A model generated the notes under the pieces. The model had not been told where the DNA came from and did not search any database. It saw nothing but the letters and a program-made list of their open reading frames with translations. This document shows positions 1-3,488 of a stretch of DNA of 5,691 bases, one piece after another (position 1 is the first letter of the stretch; every line of letters starts with the position of its first letter). The stretch is taken from NCBI GenBank assembly GCA_005788935.1, contig SYAK01000251.1, forward strand, positions 1-5,691. Direction: 5' to 3'. This stretch comes from Pseudomonadota bacterium (GTDB lineage: Bacteria > Myxococcota > UBA9042 > PHBI01). The position numbers were made by a program, and so were the translations under genes.

Positions 1-1017
1 AGTCAGGCCGTCCGACAGCTGCGGGCCCGGCGCCGGGTGGCGCTGACCGGTACCCCCGTCGAGAACCGCCTGCTCGAGCTCTGGTCCATCATCGATTTCC
101 TGAACCCCGGCCTGCTCGGCTCCGCGGGCGCCTTCAAGAAGCACTTCGCGACCCCGATCGAGCGCTATGCCGACCCCGACGCAGCACAGCGCCTGCGTCG
201 CGTGACAGCCCCGTTCCTCCTGCGGCGCATGAAGACCGATCCGACCATCGCGCCCGATCTTCCCGAGAAGATCACCTCGACCCGCTATTGCCCCCTGACA
301 CGCGAGCAGGCAGCCCTGTATCAGGCCGTCGCCGAGAAGGGGCTCGCCGACATCGCAGAGCTCGGCGGCAGTCCCGAGCGCCACGGCCGCATTCTGTCGA
401 TGCTCACCGCCATCAAGCAGATCTGCAACCACCCCGCCCAATACCTGCGCGACGGTGACGCCGCGCCGCGTCGGTCGGGCAAGCTGGTGCGCTTCGTCCA
501 GCTGCTCGAAGAGGTCGCCGAGACTGGCGGCGCGTCGCTCGTCTTCACCCAGTTCCGCGAGATGGGGCATCTCCTCGAGAAGGTCCTCGCCGACCACTTC
601 GGCCACCCCGTGCCGTTTCTCCACGGCGGGCTCTCGCGCCAGGCGCGGGACGAGATGGTGGCGAACTTCCAGGCTGGCACGGCTGGGCCGATCCTCATCA
701 TCTCGTTGCGTGCTGGCGGCACCGGCCTCAACCTGACGCGCGCCAACCACGTCTTCCACTACGACCGCTGGTGGAACCCCGCGGTCGAGGATCAGGCCTC
801 CGATCGCGCGTACCGCATCGGGCAGACGCGCAACGTGACGGTCCATCAGATGATCTCCCAGGACACCCTCGAGGAGAAGACCCATCACCTGCTCGAGCAG
901 AAGCGGCTGCTCGCCAACCGCGTCATCGGCGAAGGCGAGACGTGGCTCTCGGAGCTCGACGACGACACGCTGCGCTCGCTCATCACGCTTGGCCAGGACG
1001 CGGTGCTCGAGGACTGA
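1..1017 (+). CDS. SWI2/SNF2-family DEAD/DEAH-box ATPase, C-terminal part (5' truncated by window edge)
   Basis: This is the C-terminal 338 residues of a SWI2/SNF2 (helicase superfamily 2) ATPase, an ATP-driven double-stranded DNA translocase that remodels nucleoprotein. The frame is open to base 1, so the GTG at 37 is an internal Val inside a conserved motif, not a start. Numbering visible residues from base 1, motif III (LTGTPVEN) is at 15-22, the SNF2-typical LLRRMK at 73-78 and ICNHP at 141-145. The second RecA lobe follows, with motif IV-like SLVFTQF at 179-185, motif V LRAGGTGLNL at 236-245, the NHVFHYDRWWNP signature, and motif VI QASDRAYRIGQ at 265-275 carrying the arginine finger. Walker A and DExx motifs should lie upstream, outside the window. 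The C-terminal tail after motif VI is short and complete, ending in TGA at 1015-1017. The downstream SWIM gene on the same strand suggests a joint operon. The family call is firm; the cellular substrate is unknown. Confidence 0.96.
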   Translation, partial: SQAVRQLRARRRVALTGTPVENRLLELWSIIDFLNPGLLGSAGAFKKHFATPIERYADPDAAQRLRRVTAPFLLRRMKTDPTIAPDLPEKITSTRYCPLTREQAALYQAVAEKGLADIAELGGSPERHGRILSMLTAIKQICNHPAQYLRDGDAAPRRSGKLVRFVQLLEEVAETGGASLVFTQFREMGHLLEKVLADHFGHPVPFLHGGLSRQARDEMVANFQAGTAGPILIISLRAGGTGLNLTRANHVFHYDRWWNPAVEDQASDRAYRIGQTRNVTVHQMISQDTLEEKTHHLLEQKRLLANRVIGEGETWLSELDDDTLRSLITLGQDAVLED

Positions 1018-1033
1018 CGCGAGAATCGACGAC

Positions 1034-1070
1034 GTGCGCGGCCAGGTTTGCCCGAGGGTGACGGCCGCAC
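1034..1070 (+). other. Imperfect inverted repeat in the SNF2-SWIM intergenic gap
   Basis: GTGCGCGGCC at 1034-1043 can pair with GGCCGCAC at 1063-1070, giving eight base pairs with a two-base bulge and a 19-base loop. The 3' arm ends directly before the Shine-Dalgarno of the SWIM gene. No T-run follows, so it does not look like an intrinsic terminator. It could be an mRNA hairpin that influences SWIM-gene translation, but short inverted repeats are common by chance in DNA this GC-rich. Confidence 0.22.
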
Positions 1071-1076
1071 AAAGGA
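1071..1076 (+). promoter_or_regulatory. Ribosome binding site that sets the SWIM-gene start
   Basis: AAAGGA lies seven bases before the ATG at 1084. It favours that ATG over the in-frame TTG at 1048, which has no purine-rich motif at a suitable distance and would add 12 residues. Confidence 0.7.
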
Positions 1077-1083
1077 TGTCCCC

Positions 1084-2250
1084 ATGGTGAAGAGCGAACG
1101 CGAGGCGGTCGAGGTCGCGTGGCCGAGTGCGGGTCCGATCGCTGACCAGTTCCTCCAGTGGATTCGCGATGATGAACGCATCACCGCGCGCTACCGCGTC
1201 GACATCCGCCGCGGGCGCATCCTCGCGCGCAAGGGGGCTGTGCGGCGCGTCGAGATCCTGCCAGGTCGCCTCGCGGCTGAGGTCGCCTCCGACAGCGGCG
1301 ACGTGCACATGGTGACGATCCGCATGGATCCGATCGAGAAGAGCGAGTGGGACCGCATCATCACGGCCATCGCCGCCGACGCGGAGCTCGCCGCCGACAT
1401 CCTGCACGGGCGTCTCTCGGGCCGCATCCAGGCGCTCTTCGACGACGCCATCCCGGGGCTCTTCGCCTTCGACGACCAGGAGTGCCGCGCCTTCTGCACC
1501 TGCCAGGCCGGCGGTGACATCTGCATGGGCATCATCGCGGTCGCGCAGCACTTCGCCGAGGTGATGCAGGCGGACCCGATGAAGCTGCTTCACTACCGCG
1601 GGCGCGAGTGGGAGGCCCTCAAGAAGGAGCTCCGCGAACGGCGCGGCGGCGGCACGACGACCGCGCCCGGGGCCGAGGCCGTGACGCACGACCCCCTCTT
1701 CAGCGTGGCGAGCTCGCTGCAGTCGAACTTCTGGGAGGGTGGGCCCCTGCCCGAGATGAGCTTCGACATCCGCCCGGACCCGTCGTGGTCCGAGCCGGGC
1801 ACCGCGGCCCCTGGCGGCTCCTGGACTGCGACGCCGTCGACCTTGCCGGTCCTGCGCTCCCTGCCGGTCGCTCCGCTCAACACGAAGCCCGAAGACGTCG
1901 TCGCGGCCCTCGAGCCCATCGTCCGCGCCGTGAGGCTTCGGCTGACAGCCGCCCTCGAGCGTCACGAGCCCGAGCCGGAGACCGGGGGTGCGACCGCCGC
2001 CCGCCCGACCCCCGAGGCGACCGTCGCCGACACCTCCACGGCGACCGAGAGCGGTGAGCCCGAGCCTCCCCTCGACGATGTCATCATCGCGGCCGCCGAG
2101 GCGCGTGGCGAGCTGACCGTGCCGTTCGTCGCGAAGGCCCTTGGCATCACCCAGAAGGCCGCCCGTGAGCAGCTCGACGGCCTCGTCGCTGCGGGCCGCC
2201 TCGCCGTCGACGGCAAGGGCCGCGCGATCCGCTTCACGCCAGCCGCCTGA
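1084..2250 (+). CDS. SWIM zinc-finger family protein with variant knuckle and C-terminal winged-helix-like segment
   Basis: 388 residues from the ATG at 1084, which has a good Shine-Dalgarno. Residues 17-130 match the usual N-terminal region of bacterial SWIM proteins that neighbour SNF2 ATPases (RRGRILARKG near 42-51, then the EW.R.I.A.A and L.GRL elements). The SWIM knuckle follows: C138-T-C140-x6-C147-M-G149, where the family consensus is CxCx6CxH, so the last ligand His is Gly. An extra Cys134 lies four residues upstream. The family-typical stretch after the knuckle (residues D164-PMKLLHYRGR-E175) is intact, as is an FWEGGPLP-type segment near 216-223. Residues 296-328 are a Pro/Glu/Ala/Thr linker. 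Residues 331-386 read as a winged helix, with a helix, a helix-turn-helix (VAKALGITQKAAREQLDGL) and a basic wing. SWIM domains bind DNA or proteins; here the inferred role is partner or DNA adaptor for the SNF2 ATPase encoded 66 bases upstream. The family is sure, metal binding uncertain, and the cellular role unknown. Confidence 0.88.
   Translation: MVKSEREAVEVAWPSAGPIADQFLQWIRDDERITARYRVDIRRGRILARKGAVRRVEILPGRLAAEVASDSGDVHMVTIRMDPIEKSEWDRIITAIAADAELAADILHGRLSGRIQALFDDAIPGLFAFDDQECRAFCTCQAGGDICMGIIAVAQHFAEVMQADPMKLLHYRGREWEALKKELRERRGGGTTTAPGAEAVTHDPLFSVASSLQSNFWEGGPLPEMSFDIRPDPSWSEPGTAAPGGSWTATPSTLPVLRSLPVAPLNTKPEDVVAALEPIVRAVRLRLTAALERHEPEPETGGATAARPTPEATVADTSTATESGEPEPPLDDVIIAAAEARGELTVPFVAKALGITQKAAREQLDGLVAAGRLAVDGKGRAIRFTPAA
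1483..1530 (+). other. Variant SWIM zinc knuckle (CxxxCxCx6CxG)
   Basis: This is the coding segment for C134, C138, C140, C147 and G149 of the SWIM protein. The spacing from C138 to G149 equals that of canonical CxCx6CxH knuckles, so the alignment is unambiguous. Codon GGC (1528-1530) stands where a His codon is expected. Cys134 could act as a replacement fourth ligand, and H156 is another candidate. Confidence 0.75.
2074..2247 (+). other. Winged-helix-like domain at the SWIM protein C terminus
   Basis: Residues 331-388 of the SWIM protein have the helix order and hydrophobic spacing of a small winged helix. DDVIIAAAEARGELTV forms helix 1 and a short strand, VAKALGITQKAAREQLDGL forms the helix-turn-helix, and AAGRLAVDGKGRAIRF forms a wing with basic residues. 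It is separated from the SWIM core by a disordered-looking Pro-rich linker. DNA binding is inferred from fold resemblance only. Confidence 0.6.
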
Positions 2251-2254
2251 GGCA

Positions 2255-2267
2255 GGCGCCCCGCGCC
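2255..2267. terminator. Possible bidirectional terminator hairpin between convergent operons
   Basis: GGCGC-CCC-GCGCC forms a perfect five-base-pair GC stem with a three-base loop inside the 24-base gap (2251-2274) between the convergent stop codons at 2250 and 2275. Its position suits a shared terminator. There is no T-tract on either side and the stem is short, so the call is weak. Confidence 0.3.
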
Positions 2268-2274
2268 AGCAGCC

Positions 2275-3477
2275 TTATGGGCAGGCCGGGTTGGCGCGGC
2301 GGGGCGAGCCGCTGTTCTGTCGGTTGCCGTACGGCGTCTGCGCCAGGCACCAGCTCGCGGGCTGATCATTGGCCGTGGCGTTGGCCGCGCCAGCCTTCAG
2401 CTGCATCGCGACCGCCGGGCGGACGGGCCAGGCGGTGCTGTCCCAGGCCACGCGGTCGATGAGGGTCCCGCCGCAGAGGAGCGCGAGCGCGTCGTCGCCA
2501 TTGGCGAGCTGGACGTCCTCGTAGACAAGGTCGGGCGTGAAGCCGCCGTTGTCCACGAAGCCCCCCGAGCGCCCCACCACGAAGAAGCCGAGGGCGGGGA
2601 CGACCGCTTTGCCGTCTCCCGGGAATGTATAGCGGTTGGCACCGTCGTCCGTGAGGAGGCAGCCCGCGAGGTCGAGCGCGTCCTGGGTCGGGTTGTAGAG
2701 CTCGAACCATTCGCCGAAGTCACCCGCGTCGGCGGGGTTGACGAGGACCTCGTCGATGACCAGCTCGCCCGCGGCCACTGGGGCCCTGACGCTGGCCGCG
2801 CACTGGCCGGCCGCGCAGACCGGGGTCGCCCCACTGCACTCGGTGAACTCGTTCACCGTGAAGTTGCAGGTGTAGGCGTCAAAGCCGCTTCCCTGGGCGG
2901 CGCAGGCCCCCAGGTCGGCGTAGCGCTGCGGGTTCCGGCGGGCGCACGTGCCTGGCGGCGGGACGTTGCAGGGGTTCGGCTCGCACGGGGTCGCGGCCGG
3001 ATCGGCGCAGCTTCCGCGGTCGCACGGGCGGTCGATGGTCTCGCAGTCGAGGCTCGCCTCGACCGCATAGACGCAGGTTCCGTTGGGCCCGCGCGTGGGG
3101 TCGCAGGTCCCTGTCGAGGCGTAGATCTGCGAGACCGTGCCGTTGCAGTCGGGGGCGGGCGGATCGTCACACACGACGCCCGCGCAGGGCACGACGGTCG
3201 GCGGGACGCACTGACCGCCTCGGCACACCCGCGGCTCCGCCGACGCAGCGCAGTCCTGACGCTGCAGCTCGGGGTAGCTGCACTGCGCCGTACCCTGAGG
3301 CGAGACGCTGCAGGTCCCGATGGCCTGCCAGGCGACGCGCACGTTGCCCTCGCAGGTCGGGACCGGAGCGGCGGCGCAGGTGGCGGGGCCGCACACGCTG
3401 GGAGCGGTCGAGCCCCCCCCGTCGTCGCAGGCGAGGATGGCGAACGGAGTGAGAGCGGCGAAGAGGACGCGGTGCAT
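2275..3477 (-). CDS. Lipoprotein with three 8-Cys repeats and a C-terminal lamin-tail domain
   Basis: This 400-residue exported lipoprotein begins at the ATG 3477-3475 and ends in TAA at 2277-2275. The signal peptide is short: MHR, a hydrophobic core, and lipobox ILAC with Cys17 as the lipidated residue, followed by Asp-Asp and Gly-Gly-Gly. Residues 29-233 are three tandem repeats of 67-69 residues, each with eight cysteines. Residues 237-345 match a lamin-tail domain (LTD), with GELVIDEVLVNP, then GEWFELYNP, LDLAGCLLTDDG, ALGFFVVGRS, LANGDDALALLCGG and IDRVAWD. The remaining C terminus (WCLAQTPYGN...SGSPRRANPAC) fits the end of this beta-sandwich type. In bacteria LTDs occur on secreted and envelope proteins, so attachment to the outer membrane or cell surface is inferred; Asp at +2 makes the final membrane uncertain. 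The gene lies downstream of, and is probably translationally coupled to, the large surface-protein gene. No catalytic motif is seen, so a binding or structural role is likely. Confidence 0.88.
   Translation of the reverse strand: MHRVLFAALTPFAILACDDGGGSTAPSVCGPATCAAAPVPTCEGNVRVAWQAIGTCSVSPQGTAQCSYPELQRQDCAASAEPRVCRGGQCVPPTVVPCAGVVCDDPPAPDCNGTVSQIYASTGTCDPTRGPNGTCVYAVEASLDCETIDRPCDRGSCADPAATPCEPNPCNVPPPGTCARRNPQRYADLGACAAQGSGFDAYTCNFTVNEFTECSGATPVCAAGQCAASVRAPVAAGELVIDEVLVNPADAGDFGEWFELYNPTQDALDLAGCLLTDDGANRYTFPGDGKAVVPALGFFVVGRSGGFVDNGGFTPDLVYEDVQLANGDDALALLCGGTLIDRVAWDSTAWPVRPAVAMQLKAGAANATANDQPASWCLAQTPYGNRQNSGSPRRANPACP
2443..2769 (-). other. Lamin-tail domain (LTD) coding segment
   Basis: Residues 237-345 of the lipoprotein show the LTD signature order: an IDEVLVNP first strand, GEWFELYNP with the acidic/aromatic pair, 'LDLAGCLLTDDG', a hydrophobic 'PALGFFVVGR' strand, and 'GDDALALLCGG..IDRVAW'. 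Cys273 and Cys335 within the domain could form a disulfide. This immunoglobulin-like fold is a known module of secreted bacterial proteins. Confidence 0.85.
2779..3393 (-). repeat. Three tandem 8-cysteine protein repeats
   Basis: Repeat 1 is residues 29-97 (3187-3393), repeat 2 is 98-164 (2986-3186) and repeat 3 is 165-233 (2779-2985). The spacing is C-x4-C-x7-C-x13-C-x(9,9,11)-C-x9-C-x(8,6,6)-C-x4-C, so the first four and the last two cysteines keep exact spacing in all three. Shared residues include a Pro-rich segment before Cys3, an aromatic residue and 'G-(T/A)-C' before Cys4, and a final 'G-(Q/S)-C'. Each unit probably forms four disulfides after export. DNA identity between units is low, so the duplication is old. 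Confidence 0.85.
3413..3420 (-). repeat. G8 homopolymer tract just after the lipobox
   Basis: On the coding strand this is eight consecutive G, covering the codons for Gly20-Gly22 directly behind lipidated Cys17. A one-base slip would shift the frame and remove everything downstream of the signal peptide. The tract is seen directly; any phase-variation role is inferred. Confidence 0.4.
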
Positions 3478-3484
3478 GACGAAA

Positions 3485-3488
3485 CCTC
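3485..3488 (-). promoter_or_regulatory. Ribosome binding site overlapping the upstream stop codon
   Basis: On the minus strand GAGG (3488-3485) lies seven bases before the lipoprotein ATG and shares two bases with the TGA stop (3489-3487) of the upstream surface-protein gene. This arrangement supports translational coupling and one mRNA for both genes. Confidence 0.7.

Noticed and set aside
37..39. GTG as start of the SNF2 gene
   Set aside because: The frame is open to base 1 and this codon lies inside the conserved strand leading into motif III (VALTGTP), so it is an internal Val.
1048..1050. TTG as an earlier start of the SWIM gene
   Set aside because: It has no suitable ribosome site, while the ATG at 1084 has AAAGGA seven bases upstream and gives a family-like N terminus.
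1608..2057. 149-codon plus-strand open frame within the SWIM gene
   Set aside because: Arg/Ala/Gly-rich shadow frame with no domain similarity.
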